64,000 nucleotides of DNA from Pseudevernia furfuracea (taxonomy: Eukaryota; Ascomycota; Lecanoromycetes; Lecanorales; Parmeliaceae): contig JAIUPT010000041.1 in NCBI GenBank assembly GCA_022315425.1, forward strand, positions 1,798,001-1,862,000. Reading direction: 5' to 3'. The notes beneath the pieces were generated by a model that worked only from the letters and a program-made list of their open reading frames with translations, was not told the origin of the DNA and ran no database searches. Positions 19,548-31,867 of this stretch are shown here, piece after piece. A program made the position numbers and the translations under genes. Within the stretch, counting starts at the first letter, position 1, and each line of letters starts with the position of its first letter.

Positions 19548-19958
19548 CAAAGCTACAAGTGGTCTCAATTCTTTTCACGACTTTACGAGCGAGCGAGGCG
19601 TCTCGTCGTTCCTTGGGAATGTACGATTTCGATGCGATCTTTTTGTATCATCATAAGCCGTTGCACAACAGCAACAGCGCGGTCCTTCAGTGGAATGGTC
19701 GCTCTTTTGGGCGCTAGCATGAGCAGCAATAACAACGTAACCCTCAGTGAGCCAATATACCGTCACTAGTACTCTGATCCATCTTCTACGCTCTTGGCTT
19801 AGACTTAAACGAAGGCTATGTGTAAGAAGAGAGGTAAGCGCAGTCCACCCCTTAGTCTTATCTATGCTCCAGTATAATGAGACGGCCCAGGATCCTCACA
19901 TCAGGGGCTTGTATTTGACGCCAAAGACACAATGCCCACGCTCTATGCCTCCCCAAGT
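19548..19958. other. Convergent 3' spacer between SET3 and MTR10
   Basis: 411 bp between converging stops. No gene was recognised; probable 3' UTRs. Confidence 0.6.
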
Positions 19959-22900
19959 CTACCCATTAAATCTGAATCTCGTAGCCTCGAGTCTGCCGAG
20001 ACCCTCCCTGGGTGCCACGTTCCTTCTTCTGTAAGAATTGGTGAAATCTTGCAGAAGCACCCGCACTTTCCGCACCTCGCCCTGCTGAAGCTTCAAGCCT
20101 ACCGAACTCATCAAACGCTCGCCCTCCCCCGCCTTGACCGTTCCGGCGGGTAACATGCCAATTGTACCCTTCACCCAGATGGCGACTTGCTGCGGCATGA
20201 TTTCGAAAAGCGCAAGCAAAACCCCACTGGCGTCAGGAAAGCAGTCACGGGGAAATGAAAACATCATTCCCGTCAGAATCCTCTGCGTGAGCACCTCTCC
20301 TTGCTCAGCAACCATACCCCTGACGCATTGTTGTATCTCTGGAGGGTTGATGACACGCGCTGTGTTAGTCGTTTCATCAAAAGAGGAGGAATTAGGATGA
20401 TCAGTGCCGTAACTGAGGAAGTCCCGGAGGAAGTGGAGGGTCGCCGTTAGAGGAGCTTCTTGCTGGAGGGTGAGGGCGCTGATAGCGGCGGAGAGAATAG
20501 GAGAGCAGATAGGAGCAGGTAGGAGAGCTGCGTGGTAGTATATTAAGGCGTCGATGAGAAGGCGGAAGAAATCTTCGATGACATCGGGTAGGTCGCTAGG
20601 GGGCAGGTCGTTCATTATCCGTAGAAAAGCAAGGGCTTGCTGCTCGAAAAAACTGTAAATTGCTTGTGACGTGGAGGCCTCTACGAATTCGGCACCGTTA
20701 GCAAATTCTCGGAGGACAGAATCCGTTGCCCATAGAAAACAACCCTGACGTGAATTTTCGAAGCCAGATGCTAGCTGTTGAGCCAGAGTAGGCAACAGAG
20801 GAAGAATAGCGGTGCGATACGAGAGAACCATGTATCGCCAGCACCGGCAGACGCGTTCGAGTATTGGTGTAGAGCTGGTGAAGTTCTCTGCAATTGCAGA
20901 CATGACTGGTAGGATCTCTTGACAGTACTTCACGGCTGGGTTCTCTTGCGAAGGAGAGACATATGGCTGGATTTGTTGAATGAATATCGTAATCAATTGT
21001 ACATAGTCTGTCGGAATCCTTGATCAGCATAGTTCAACGCTATTCTGTTGAGGTTCGTGGGATTACCTGCGACGGCTAATCTGGCTGCTTCATCTTCTGC
21101 GCTGCTAGCATCGTTGGCTTGAGACATCATCCTCTTAATGATGGGATCACAATATGCTTTGAACATAGGGTATATCTTGTCTAATGGCTGTGCCGAGACG
21201 ACACAGGCTACTCCTTCAGTGACTTCTTCTTGACTAGCCGGTGGAAGCTCGTCAAGCACAGATTCATAAAAGTCATGGAGTTGGGTGACATGGTCTGCAA
21301 GGAGCCTTCTGCAATCTGTGCCGAAGAAGCGAAAGGCAAGTGCGGCAGCTTTCACCACCTCCTTTGATTGATGCTTGAACCCAGCAATGACAAAATTTAG
21401 CTGCGGTTGCAGAAATTCTGGATGTTGAGCCGTCCAGTCGGTATATCTTCCGAGAGCCATGATAGCTTGAAAGCGCAGTTTTTCATGATTGGGAATCTGT
21501 ACAATGAGCGGGATCACTTGGCGCAGAACAACGTTCTCCTCTGGCGATACCATCCGACCCATTGCTCGCATGCTGAACAAGGGCGCTTCGAGTTCTTGCC
21601 AGTGAGGGACTTTCGTATTGGTAGCTTGTGAGCCATAGGTAGATACCCATTGCTGTATTAAACTGAAAGCTTTGCCTAAGCATTCCGTGACCGTAATAAC
21701 ATCGCAGCAATCTTTCAAGACGTCTCCCATTTGATGTCGGAACTCTCGAAATTTTTCTTCCTGCTCTCGATCCCCATCAAAGAGATCTGTTTCGTCTGTG
21801 CCTTCTGGTTTTGGATACTCTAGATGCTTGATCATAATATCCACCAACTTTGCAAATACGTCAGCGAATTGATTCCGCGCCGGCTTGTAGTTGTCGAGAG
21901 TAATCATCTGCTTGAATTCGTACCAGAACGGAAATGTAGAAGCTATAGCATCCCGATCGGTATCTCTGGCGCAGCACTCCAGTATAGCTTCAACGAGTCC
22001 CCTGAACTCATTTGGCAGTCGAGCAATCATGACGACCCAATGTTCGCCGGCTTCGGCGAACAATCTTGTGAGACCCTTGAAGGTGTCTTGGTCATCTGAT
22101 TCTGCGGCTTCCCCTATCTTTGGCCTCAAGGACAACAAACGTGGATATACGAGTTGGATGATCTCAATGGACTCATCAACCTCGCGTGTATCCCTAAGAA
22201 TCGTGCACATGCAGTCCACTGCGGCCTCAAACGATGCTTCTACGGAGAGTGCATGTATAACAGCATCAAAAAGGGGAGAATTGACAACATCACCAGCCGG
22301 GATCTCTCGAAGCCATGATGAGATACACTCCAGTAAATGCGGATTCGACGCAGCGCTCGCTGGGCTATAATCAGTACTTGAAGATGCTAGCTCTCTGACA
22401 TGTGAACTTACCAGATGATTGGGAATATTGGGTCAGAAGTCTGAGGACTTGAGTTGCATTGTCTTCGAGCAATTCCTTCGTTCTGCTCGTGAGATCCTCT
22501 TCCTAAGAGCGATATGATTCGTTAGATACTGATAATTCTCGCACGCAGAGCCGACGGTAATTGGCTGCAAGCTGGTGATTTCTCGGCTCCACATACTGTC
22601 AAGTTGATTTTTCGGCCCTCGGTGACTTCTTCGGGAAGTACTCTGAGAAAATCCAGAACACAGTCGCCACCGCTGTTCCCCAACGATGACCCCACGAGTT
22701 GCAGGACATCCTTCCACTCTATCATCTGTATAGCTAGATTGGCTAGACACACACATAGCTGCGTTCGTATGGGTCTTGGTCCATCACGAAAAGGGGTCAG
22801 GAGGTTGAGAATCGAGTCTCGCAGAGCTGGAAGGGATTGTCGGGGAAGCTGATCTAAGTCGTACGTAATCTGTGTAAATGGTCAGACGAGCACTGCAAAT

Positions 22901-23194
22901 TCCACTGTGAATCGTTGAACCTTTCCCTTCAAAGTTGTCGCAGCGAATAGCCTTGCTTCTGCCGTGGTGCCCGTGGTAGATAAAATCGAGTGTGTCGTTG
23001 ACCAGGCTTCTGGCTACATTAATGTCAGTAGGGTTCATTGAATGGATCGAGCATGTTTTGATTTGACGTACAGACTTCTGGAATTTCTCGAGGTATTCAT
23101 GCGCTTGTGACTTCTGAGAGCGTTCGGCGTTGCTTTGCATCGTAGACAGAGCTGCCAGTACCGGCGCAAAGCCTACTGCTCCTGAAGCAGCCAT
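19959..23194 (-). CDS. MTR10: Karyopherin Mtr10 / transportin-3
   Basis: An importin-beta family receptor that imports SR-type mRNA-binding proteins and retrieves tRNA to the nucleus. Six exons: 23072-23194, 22921-23013, 22597-22869, 22412-22502, 21067-22359 and 19959-21007. Introns are 58, 51, 94, 52 and 59 bp. The product is 973 aa, the usual length. The N-terminal importin domain reads QAHEYLEKFQKS-PEAWSTT and LFAATTLKGK-ITYDLDQLP. HEAT-like helices continue to a C-terminus ending GRLEATRFRFNG. Two junctions need care: intron 4 ends at the second AG (tatagcccag|cg), and intron 2 has a GTTCAA donor. It is divergent from the SmE gene. Confidence 0.95.
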
Positions 23195-23614
23195 TTTTGC
23201 CGATCCACTGTGTCCGATGCTGTATTTTCAGGGCGGAATACTCTCTGAGGGGCCCACAGCTGAGTCGCACATGGGTATAGCCATAAAACAGGGGGAGATC
23301 TGAGTGTGAACCGAAAAAATGAATAAGTAACGAAGTGAAGTAGTAAAAGAATCGTAAAAGTAGCATGTCGATTGCGGCGGATCAACATTCGGCCCGAGGA
23401 CCGCCTTTCAGGTGCTTTTTCCCGCAATCCCATGCTGCCATGTCCTAGACTTGAAGGAAGCACCGAGTTGCATTGGAAAGCATACGGATTCTAGCAGGAC
23501 ATTTTACAACCCCCGAACCTTCAGCGATTTTGCTTACCGCCAGAAAAGACACTCTCTCTCCTACCTTCGAACACTCCGCGCGTCTCGAGATCTTGAAGAT
23601 CACCAGAAAGCACA
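23195..23614. promoter_or_regulatory. Shared upstream region of MTR10 and SmE
   Basis: 420 bp between divergent start codons. It should contain both promoters; no specific sites were recognised. Confidence 0.45.
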
Positions 23615-24017
23615 ATGACCGGCCGTGGAGGAGGTGGAGGAGGAAGAGGGAAGGTCCTTCTACCTCCTATCAACTTCATCTTTAAGCTCCTACAGCAGCG
23701 CTCGACTGTGTCTGTATGGTTGTTTGAGCAGCTGGCTATCCGAATAGAGGGCAGGATTAGGGTATGGTATTCTGCAACGAAGCTCGGGGGTAGAACAAGC
23801 TAAAAACCGATGGCATAGGGCTTCGATGAGTTCATGAATCTGGTGATCGATGATGCAGTGGAAGTGAAGCAAGCTACTAAGACAGACGAAGAGAAGCGCA
23901 GAGAATTAGGTATAGATGCTTCCAGAAGAAGGCTTGATGGGCTTTTGCTGACATTCGAAATAAGGCCAGATACTCCTGAAAGGAGACAATGTCTCTTTAA
24001 TTCAGGTGCTACAATAA
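23615..24017 (+). CDS. SME1: Small nuclear ribonucleoprotein SmE
   Basis: One of the seven Sm-ring proteins that bind spliceosomal U snRNAs. Exons are 23615-23761, 23819-23909 and 23965-24017, with introns of 57 and 55 bp, giving 96 aa. Sm1 motif: INFIFKLLQQRSTVSVWLFE...RIEGRIR-GFDEFMNLVID. Sm2 motif: LGQILLKGDNVSLIQ, in the correct frame only after splicing at 23910-23964. A Gly/Arg-rich N-terminus (MTGRGGGGGGRGK) precedes it. The last residues VLQ read through gtgctacaa before taa at 24015; a further intron is possible but not needed. Confidence 0.93.
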
Positions 24018-24122
24018 TTTCTCGGCTGTCAAATGGAGGGCGGAGCATTGAGATGTCCAGATTACTGCAATGGGTCTTGGGGATACCGAGAAAAAGTCTC
24101 TCTCTTTTAGATATGCTGGGGC

Positions 24123-24990
24123 TTAGCTAAGGACGACCGAACCATTGCCAACGACTAACGCATCTAACCGCCAATCGGAAGCACCAGTGGGAATTCTGTC
24201 CGGCAAAAGCTGTACATCAAGTGCGAGTCCGACTAGAAGAACGTGAGTGAGGCTCAGCGAGACCGGGTTCGAGGCCTAAACCCCTTGACACGCACCGAGG
24301 AATGGCATTCTTATTTCTTCTCCGAGCAGAGAAGCCTTCGAGTCATGGTACCGCTTCAGAAAATGGTCATAGAAACCTTTGCCGTGCCCAAGTCTTCCAA
24401 GGCCTCTATCAAACGCCACTCCGGGCATGACAATCAAGTCAAGCCTTCCTGATTCTGTGCACTTGCTTCTCGAAGTCCTCTCGCTATTTGTGACATCCTG
24501 TGAGACGGCGCTCGAAAACTCGCCTAGATCTTCCAAAATTCGACTTCTCTCGGCTATTGAGTTCTCTGTTATGGATGGAATGCCCCAAGCATCAAGCTCT
24601 AATCCTTCGTAGTCGCTCTTCGAACGCAGAAATACCATATCCATTGCAGAACGCGATTTGGGTTGTTCATGGACTTTGCTATTGTAGATGTAGGGCACGA
24701 AGATCTGTTTACCCTGTCGGAGAGCATCATCTATAATAGCTCTCGTGACCACCTCACCTTTAGGCATGGATAAATAAATGCCGATGCGCTGGGCATGCTT
24801 ATACTCTGGTAGGGACAGCAAGGTTTCCGTAGCAGCAGCAGCTGTTGGGGCCAGAAATTAGCCAACCTGACTGGATGAAAGTTCTCAGACTTCACCAACA
24901 TTGCTGGTTGAGAGACTCGGGAGACAAATGTGAGAGTCGCTGGCGCATCAATGCCCGTAACTCTTTTTTTGCCGCTCGTAGTCCGGCCAT
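24123..24990 (-). CDS. FAU1: 5-formyltetrahydrofolate cyclo-ligase
   Basis: Converts 5-formyl-THF to 5,10-methenyl-THF using ATP. Exons are 24900-24990, 24296-24841 and 24123-24232, with introns of 58 and 63 bp, giving 248 aa. The start MAGLRAAKKELRALM is typical of the family. The ATP/substrate motif is intact: MPGVAFDRGLGRLGHGKGFYD. The third exon supplies the conserved end VGLALDVQLLPDRIPTGASDW-RLD. The intron 1 donor (t|gttggt) is unusual but is the one that keeps frame. It converges on SmE with only ~105 bp between stops. Confidence 0.94.
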
Positions 24991-25415
24991 GTCACCGCCT
25001 ATGCCAGTGTCAAACCGCAGCCATAAAAGACTACCTTACGTTATTGAATACATTAAACTGCGAACCTTTGTCAATTTCTATTCCGAGATGCGTACGGTGC
25101 GTCATAGTGTTCTTCATACATGTAACACACAGTAATAATAAATATGGATATTCAATACGGCTCACCGTCTCACGCACTAGCAATCTTATTTTTCAATCTT
25201 ATATTTAAGTTTTTAACCTCCCGATTGGCCGATGACGCCTCCTCGAGCCTTTTACTATCACCTCCCTTGACTTGGACAAAGTACGGAGCTAGTGTGCCCC
25301 AGATATACGTCCTTTTTAAAACTCTGTCATTCAATAATCTTTCCTTCTCTCCTTCTTTCCTTCTTGCTTTCTTTCGCGTCTCGAAACTCTACTTACCTTT
25401 CACCGCCCGTACTTC

Positions 25416-26391
25416 ATGATCGTGTCGTTACGGTCATCACTGGCCGCGGGCGCGGTGCTTATATCCTCGGTATCCGCCCAGACTGATCCACTATTAACAG
25501 GAACATGGACAACCAAATCGAGAGGCGTCATCACTGGACCAGTAAGTGCAGCGCTCTCCTTCGCTACCCTTACTACTCCGCTGTTTTACAATAGATGAAA
25601 GAGAAGAGTCGCGATGAGTACATGAGTTTGGCAAGACTGACAAAAGCAGGGATTCTACGATCCAGTGAATGAGAAATTCTCTGAGCCTGCCCTGACAGGC
25701 TTCTCGTATTCCTTTACCGACGACGGGCATTACGAGGAAGCATACTACAGAGCCGTTTCAAATCGTGCGTTGTTGATCGCCGACCCTAGCTCAGTTGATG
25801 CAAGCTCTAAACTACTCTCTAGCTACGGACCCTTCGTGCCCGCAAGGCATTATACAATGGCAGCACGGCACATATGCGAAAAACGCAAATGGATCTCTCA
25901 CTCTCTCACCATTCGGAGTTGATGGCCGCCAACTGCTGTCAGATCCCTGCAATAACGCCCATGCCTTATTTACCCGTTACAATCAAATTGAACTCTTCGA
26001 GGTACAGTCAACATTTCCGAGCCCTTGCAAGAGGCGAAAAAAATTGCTCATGTTATGATAGGACTACGAACTTGTCGTAGATGGTTACAGTAAAGCTCGG
26101 CGCCTCAATCTCTTCGCATTCGATGGCTCCCCTCTCAACCCCATGTATCTCGCCTACAACCCGCCGGAAATGCTGCCGACCCAGACCTTGAACCCCACGG
26201 CCACTGCTTCCGGCACTGAAGCTACATCTACGGGGAAAGCAAAGCGGAGCCTCATAAATATGGACGGTTTCGTCGAGCCACTGAACAAGAATGTTTTGAG
26301 GAAGCGGAGAGAGCCTGTCAATGCTGATAATTGGTGGTGGATGGGTGTTGGAATAACGGCTCTGGGGGGCATAGGATACTATTATTTTTGA
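25416..26391 (+). CDS. ROT1: ER chaperone Rot1
   Basis: An ER-membrane protein needed for folding of cell-wall synthesis and glycosylation proteins. Exons are 25416-25541, 25650-25764, 25823-26001 and 26062-26391; introns are 108, 58 and 60 bp. The product is 249 aa. A signal peptide (to about residue 21, ending SVSA) is followed by LTGTWTTKSRGVITGP-GFYDP, SYSFTDDGHYEEAYYRAVSNP, IIQWQHGTYAKNANGSL and YNPPEMLPTQTLNPT. A C-terminal membrane anchor (WWWMGVGITALGGIGYYYF) has essentially no cytosolic tail. It is divergent from FAU1 across 425 bp. Confidence 0.95.
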
Positions 26392-26669
26392 TGGATGGGT
26401 GTGAATTGCGTCATGGGATATCATATATGAGCGATAAGCGGCGTATTTGGTGTTCTGGTGCCTCTATGCCTAAGACATTACATAGTATTGCACTAGACTC
26501 ATATTAGATTTTTTTTACCTGGTTTTCAAATTGTTCTTCAGAACCTATCACAAACTACAGCTGTTTAGATCAATCGAGTGCATTCAACCAGTACTTATCT
26601 TGTTACTTTTTGTGCTAGCAGTGTGATCATTTCCCGCCGGCCGGGATGGTGAATTGATACGACTTCACA

Positions 26670-26937
26670 ATGTCCCTCTGGCAGTACGTCCCCGCTTGAA
26701 TTCGCCCATTCCATTTCTTGACTCAACGGTTCCCGCAGCTCCTGCTGAGAAGCCCACAGATCCTTTCGCAATCTCCAGCCGAGGACTCGCCTCTACATTG
26801 GCCTTGGGACCATGGCTTGGGCGGGGCTTGGACTTCTCTTGTCGGACAAAGCGGAGGAGGTCTTTGGACTCAAGCCTACGGAGAAGGACGAGGAAGGCTT
26901 GAAGGATTTGCTACCGAAGGTCAGGAGGGTGGACTGA
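26670..26937 (+). CDS. Uncharacterised 63-aa single-span membrane protein
   Basis: Exons are 26670-26683 and 26760-26937, joined over a 76-bp GT-AG intron (ca|gtacgt ... cccacag|a). The product begins MSLWQSFRNLQPRTRLYIGL, has one hydrophobic segment (LGTMAWAGLGLLL), then a charged tail SDKAEEVFGLKPTEKDEE ending PKVRRVD. The charged head, short helix and acidic tail suggest a small organellar (mitochondrial-type) membrane protein; this is inference. The open frame, perfect phase and donor support it. A 145-codon frame (26718-27155) overlaps it in another phase and looks accidental. A dozen-codon first exon makes it easy to miss. Confidence 0.7.
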
Positions 26938-27340
26938 ATACTGGATTACATACTCGAGAATGCAAGCTGTGGAGAGATTGTGATGTCAAGCAGGCTGAAG
27001 GGGAGGCTTTCGCGTGGGAGGCCGAAGAAGTAGGGAATTTACGCGGAAGTTCTTGGAGAAAGAGGTACTTTTGCACCAGACTTCCAAATGGGTCGTTGGC
27101 CATAGCACGGAGGGTTGGGAGTCAAGTGCAATACCAAAATGTAGGCACGATTTGAATCAATGTTAAGTAGTTCCGTAACAGCTATATATGGCTACTACTA
27201 TACTATAGCTTATGCTCCTTTCATCATGATAATGCTTGCTAAAAAGGAAAAAAAAGGAAACATGGCAATCCCACCAACCCCAACCGCTGATGACTGCGAG
27301 CCCACGGAGCAATAGAAAATCGGGGGGCGACAACAGCATT
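26938..27340. other. Convergent spacer
   Basis: About 400 bp between the 63-aa gene and the acyl-CoA synthetase stop. Apart from the likely accidental frame that crosses it, nothing was recognised. Confidence 0.55.
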
Positions 27341-29594
27341 CTAACTTCCCCCAGCATAAACCGCGTCAATCTCCTTTTGATATTTCGACAGGAGAGCTCT
27401 ACGGTTGATCTTCTGTGCAGCTGTAGTCAACCCCTACCAGCTTGTAAGTACAGGGTCGTCTAAATTTACTGCGAGGTCAGTGTACTTACATTTGCTGAGT
27501 TCCACTCCTCATCGGACATGACCACGCCGTCAATAATCTCAGGGCCAGTCAATCCACCACCTCTGCCAGCAGCCTGCATCTCCTTCAACACGATGCTGTT
27601 TAGCTTCTTGCTATGAACAAGGTCTTCAATTCCATTGCCTTCGATGCTGTTTGCCTCCGCTAGCTTCTTGAGAGCCGGCTCAGCGGGCACGATAATAGCG
27701 ATAGGTTTGGATTTGTCGCCCGTAGCATAGACACAGATGTTGGCCACTACTGTCACGGAACGATAAATTGACTCCAGCTATGTTCCAATTAGTCAACCCT
27801 CAAACCTGAAGGACTGGAGCATCAAACCTTCTCAAGAGCAATGTATTCACCGTTGAGAGTCTTGACAAGGTTTTTCTTGCGGTCAATCATCCTGAGGTGT
27901 CCATTCTTATCGAACTCGCCAATGTCGCCCGTCTTGAACCAACCATCGTCGGTCAGGGCTTCCTTAGTCTCCGTCTCATTCTCGAAGTAGCCTTGGAAGA
28001 CAGGAGGCCCCCTGATCCAGACTTCACCCTGAGGTGGATTATTGGACGCGAAGTACCCAGCATCTGAGAAGTCGACCAGTTTGATCTCGATAGAAGATGG
28101 GATGTCTCCCAGAGCGTTATCGGTCCAGTGTAAAGGATCGTTCAGAGCGCCCATCGCCGTCGTCTCGGTGAGACCGTATCCTGATATCATGGGTGTGATA
28201 GCCAAAGAGATAAAACGTTGGGTATCCTTTGCAATAGGCCCACCTCCATTCATGCAGACACGCAGCTGACCACCAGTCGCGTCTTTGATCTTTTTGAAGA
28301 CCACTGAGTCGAGAATTGCCGTTCCTGGTAACCCGGTGGACATGAGGAAACTCTTTGCAGCAAGCGCGCTCCAGAAAAGATTCTTCACTACCAAACCCGA
28401 CTGGTTCACCTTGGCAATGATACCTTTCTTCACTGATTCCCATACAGCTGGGACACCCACGAGGATAGTCGGTTTGAATTCGCGGATGTCTCCCTTACAG
28501 TTGCGGACGGAGGTATCGGAAAGCGTCTTAGGACTACCGTAGCCCATGGTACCACCCCAATATAAGCATGCGTTCTCAAAGACGTACTCTAGGATATGAG
28601 CCTGGGGAAGATATGTGAGCATCTTGTCTCCAGGTCCAATGTATTGGCCAATGATCGTGGTCACACCAGCAATGGATGCGACAACAGCGCTGTGCTTGAT
28701 GAGAACACCTTTTGGCGGACCAGTGGAGCCAGATGTGTACATAATACAGCAGAGGTCGTCTGCCGCTGGGGGTACAGGATCTACCGGGTTGTTTTCGCCA
28801 AGTTTCCTCAGCTCTTCGAAGCTCATGATTGTTAGATAATCGTATGTGCTCTTCAGCTTGTTGATATTCTCCTCCTTTACTTCTCCGTCACTGTTATATA
28901 TCACGAATTTGATCTCTCTTGCTTCCTTCAGAGGTTTGACCAGAGTTTTGAGGAGATGTGGATCACAGAAAATAGCCTTCGCTTTCGTCTGAACAAGAGA
29001 ATGCTTCAATCCTTCTTCTCCCAATGTATCGTATGCGGTGGCTATTGGCATTGACTGCGAGACTGCACCATGTGACATGGCAAGCCAGTGGGCACTGTGA
29101 GGAGGACATTTAGCTACGAAGATCCTCGTGCATGGAGAGAGCACGAAGTTTTACCTTGTAGCTGCAAACAGTTGCAAACAGTCACCTTTCATCAATCCAA
29201 CTTTCCGTAGACCAGCCCCCATCTGAAGGGCTAACCTCTCGTACTCGCTGAAGCTGATGTAGCTGTAGCCGCTCAACTCGAAGAAAGACCAGTCCTTGTT
29301 GACCTCTTCTGTCTTACCATCGACCGTCTTCTTGACCTTTTTCGTCTCGTGGTGGGTCTTGATCAACTTCCTTGAGCCTAAGGCTTTGGCGTTGCCGAAC
29401 TTGTCGGCGCTCCGCTTCAAGATATCAAAGATGGTTGTGACATCTTCCGAGGGGGTAGCGACCAGCTTGTCCTTGGAGTCAGGATGTCTTCGGGGGATTG
29501 TTTCGCCCTTGACAGGCTCGTAACCGGATGCTTCGACACTGAAGGGACCACTTTGGTACATGCGCGGCTGCATTTGTTGAGTCTTTTTCGACAT
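27341..29594 (-). CDS. FAA1: Long-chain fatty-acid-CoA ligase (Faa1/Faa4 type)
   Basis: Activates long-chain fatty acids to acyl-CoA at the plasma membrane and lipid droplets. Exons are 29155-29594, 27828-29094, 27490-27777 and 27341-27433, with introns of 60, 50 and 56 bp, giving 695 aa. AMP-binding motif: YTSGSTGPPKGV. Further motifs: ISGYGLTETTAMG, GWFKTGD and the fatty-acyl signature DRKKNLVKTLNGEYIALEK. The last exon restores NGLTTAAQKINRRALLSKY. The choice between Faa1 and Faa4 cannot be made from sequence alone. It is divergent from the RKM5-like gene. Confidence 0.95.
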
Positions 29595-30144
29595 GGTGAG
29601 ATGAGGGTGTTATGAGGAAAATATGAATGTGAAGAAAGGTTGTTTACTTCCTAGAAGCCGTTGGGATGATGCTGCAGCCTATGCGAGTCTCGTGGCAAGG
29701 GAGGTGCTCGCCGAAGCGTAAAGTACCTCGGCTCCACCAGCTCCGTCGGATGATGTAATTTTATCACTTGGCTGAGATACTGATGGCGAGGGGTCACTTG
29801 GTAGATAGACTCATAGAGTAAGGTAAGGAAGCTAGCTTTACATACGAGTAGACTTGGCATAATATTGATACCGTACCAACTCTCATCTACACTACCAGGT
29901 CGAGGGGGGGGTGTATAAATTGTGGTTATTCATTGTGTCATATTTGTTGGTGTGGTGATGGCAGGCTCGGAACAATATATTAATCACTCCCCCCCCCTTT
30001 GATGTTTCTAATCTGCCTATCCTATAATTCCTATTCACTTTTTCCAAACGAGCATTATTCTCCCCTCTTCCCCTTCGCCTTTCTGCTTCCCTGTCCATCT
30101 TGCTGGGGACCCTTTTCAAGATCGAAAGCACCTGACCATTTGCA
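29595..30144. promoter_or_regulatory. Shared upstream region of FAA1 and RKM5-like gene
   Basis: 550 bp between divergent starts. It contains a TATA-like gtataaat (29913-29920), a run of eight G (29904-29911) and a run of nine C (29989-29997), which are unusual homopolymers for this window. Confidence 0.45.
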
Positions 30145-31190
30145 ATGCCACTAGAAGATCTGCTCTCATCACTTGGAGAAGATATATGTGATCCAGAGGA
30201 AGAGTGCTTCCTACTTTTCTCTCGGGAAATTCCGTCTCAGGATCTCGGTTTTCTGGACGCAAAAGCTACGAGTCTGGAGATTACTATCTCTGGTAGAGAC
30301 CTAGACATTCGACAGTCACCCACTCTCCTGTCGTCCAATCGAGAAGGGGGCACGACCGGTGCTGTTGTATGGAAGATCACACCGTTGTTCGCACAGTGGA
30401 TTACATCAGACAGCAACATCTTATTTCGGTCGTCTGTTCTTGACGAGAGTTCGATTGTGCTGGAGTAAGTCATGTTTTCGGACCTATTTTGCCCTATTGG
30501 GATTACTTTTTGGGTCGCCAGACATGTTGCCGGAGCAAGCCACTCCTAAGACTAGACGTACGACTCAAGTAGTATCCTAAAATAGATATGCTGACTCCGA
30601 AATCATTAAGGCTGGGGTCTGGCATTTCTGGCATTGTAGCCATCACATTAGCTCGCCGAGTCAGCAGATATATCGCCACCGATCAAGAGTACGTCTTCAA
30701 GTTTTTGAAGGCTAACATTGAGGAAAACAATAAAGGCTCCAGTGTTGCCAAGCATCACGGCAAGGCGCTTGTCAATAATGGCAGTGCGTGTACCAGGAGC
30801 AAAATAGAGGTCCTAGCCTTGGATTGGGAATCAAGCTTGGTATCAAGTCTACCCACAACGATGGGTACAGATCCAGCAGAGATGTCCCAAGCCATTAGTG
30901 CTGTTATAGCTTGTGATTGTATCTACAACGAATCACTTATTAATCCTTTCGTACGCACGTGTGCTGACATATGCCAACTGCCCAACGCAGACTCGGTCGA
31001 GAAGCCGACATTGTGTATAGTCGCTCAGCAGCTACGATCAGATCTGGTTTTCGAAGCTTGGCTGAAAGCTTTCCACAAGCTTTTCAATGTGTGGAGAATG
31101 CCTGATGGTTTTTTGATTGACGGGCTAAAGGAGGGTTCAGGATTTGTCGTGCATGTTGGGATCCTGCGCAAGGGAGCAAGATGTCATTGA
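30145..31190 (+). CDS. RKM5: RKM5-like ribosomal protein lysine methyltransferase
   Basis: A Methyltransf_16-type SAM enzyme; in yeast Rkm5 modifies ribosomal protein L1. Exons are 30145-30464 and 30611-31190, giving 299 aa. The 146-b intron interrupts the SAM-binding loop, which splicing restores as SIVLELGSGISGIVAITLA. Other features: a conserved Trp after the N-terminal third (GAVVWKITPLFAQW), YIATDQEYVFKFLKANIE, AVIACDCIYNESLINPFV and a final GFVVHVG strand. The intron belongs to the introner-like family. Family membership is clear; the L1 substrate is inferred. Confidence 0.85.
30465..30610 (+). repeat. Introner-like intron (family member 1)
   Basis: A 146-b GT-AG intron in the RKM5-like gene. 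It shares with five other introns a 5' block (gtaag...tgttttcgga), a middle block (ccagacatgttgccggag) and a 3' branch-region block (gctgactccgaa, 30590-30601). Ordinary introns here are 46-70 bp. Confidence 0.75.
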
Positions 31191-31867
31191 TCTGAATTAG
31201 ATAAGATGGTTTTCTGCTTGGGAGAGGCCGACGGGACGCTTGGCATGATGGCCAAAAGACTACCTTATGAACACCAGGCTAAGGATTGAGCATTGACTGA
31301 CTATCAGAGCCTCAAACAATTCATGTTAGGTTGCAAATAATGCTAACTGGTTACATAAAAGAATCGCTTTGCAACGTGCCTAGGAAATACCTTTCGTTGA
31401 AGCAGACTTCGCAGCCTTCTTTGCTGAATGTACCATAATGGAAAGGTGAACGAGCCAACTTTTGCCTACATGGCACCCTGACGGACAAAAATCTTGCAAA
31501 TGCCAATACCAATAGCAAAATTGGTGCCGTTTAGCAAATGTCAGTCAATTTGCCTTGAAGTAGCCACCTTTGCGCGTGCCAGCGGCAGACATATCACACC
31601 TCCTGCACGAAAAAGCATGGAACTTCGAGGAATGCCGGTCTAGCGTGATATGGGCCCTGACAGTAACGCGTAAGCCTGGTGGTGGAGCGAGTAATATATT
31701 TAAGAGCGAGAAAGACTACTGTATCTGCAGATTGTATGAACAAGACCCCGTAGAAATTTGCCATAGTCCGCGTGTGATGAGCGCATATGACTATAATCAA
31801 AGTGTGGTAATTCGCCCAGAGAGATTTGTCTCGGACTCTCGTGTCGGCATCTATCCTCGTCCCATTA
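31191..31867. other. Convergent 3' spacer
   Basis: About 680 bp between the RKM5-like stop and the stop of the next minus-strand gene. Short frames are present; none is recognisable. Confidence 0.55.

Noticed and set aside
24262..24272. tRNA B-box-like ggttcgaggcc
   Set aside because: It is inside a FAU1 intron. No A-box or cloverleaf arms were found around it.
25542..25649. ROT1 intron 1 (108 bp) as an introner-like element
   Set aside because: It has a ctgac branch site but no convincing match to the other blocks.
26718..27155. 145-codon plus-strand frame
   Set aside because: It overlaps the 63-aa spliced gene in another phase, starts inside its intron and is Gly/Trp-rich with no family resemblance.
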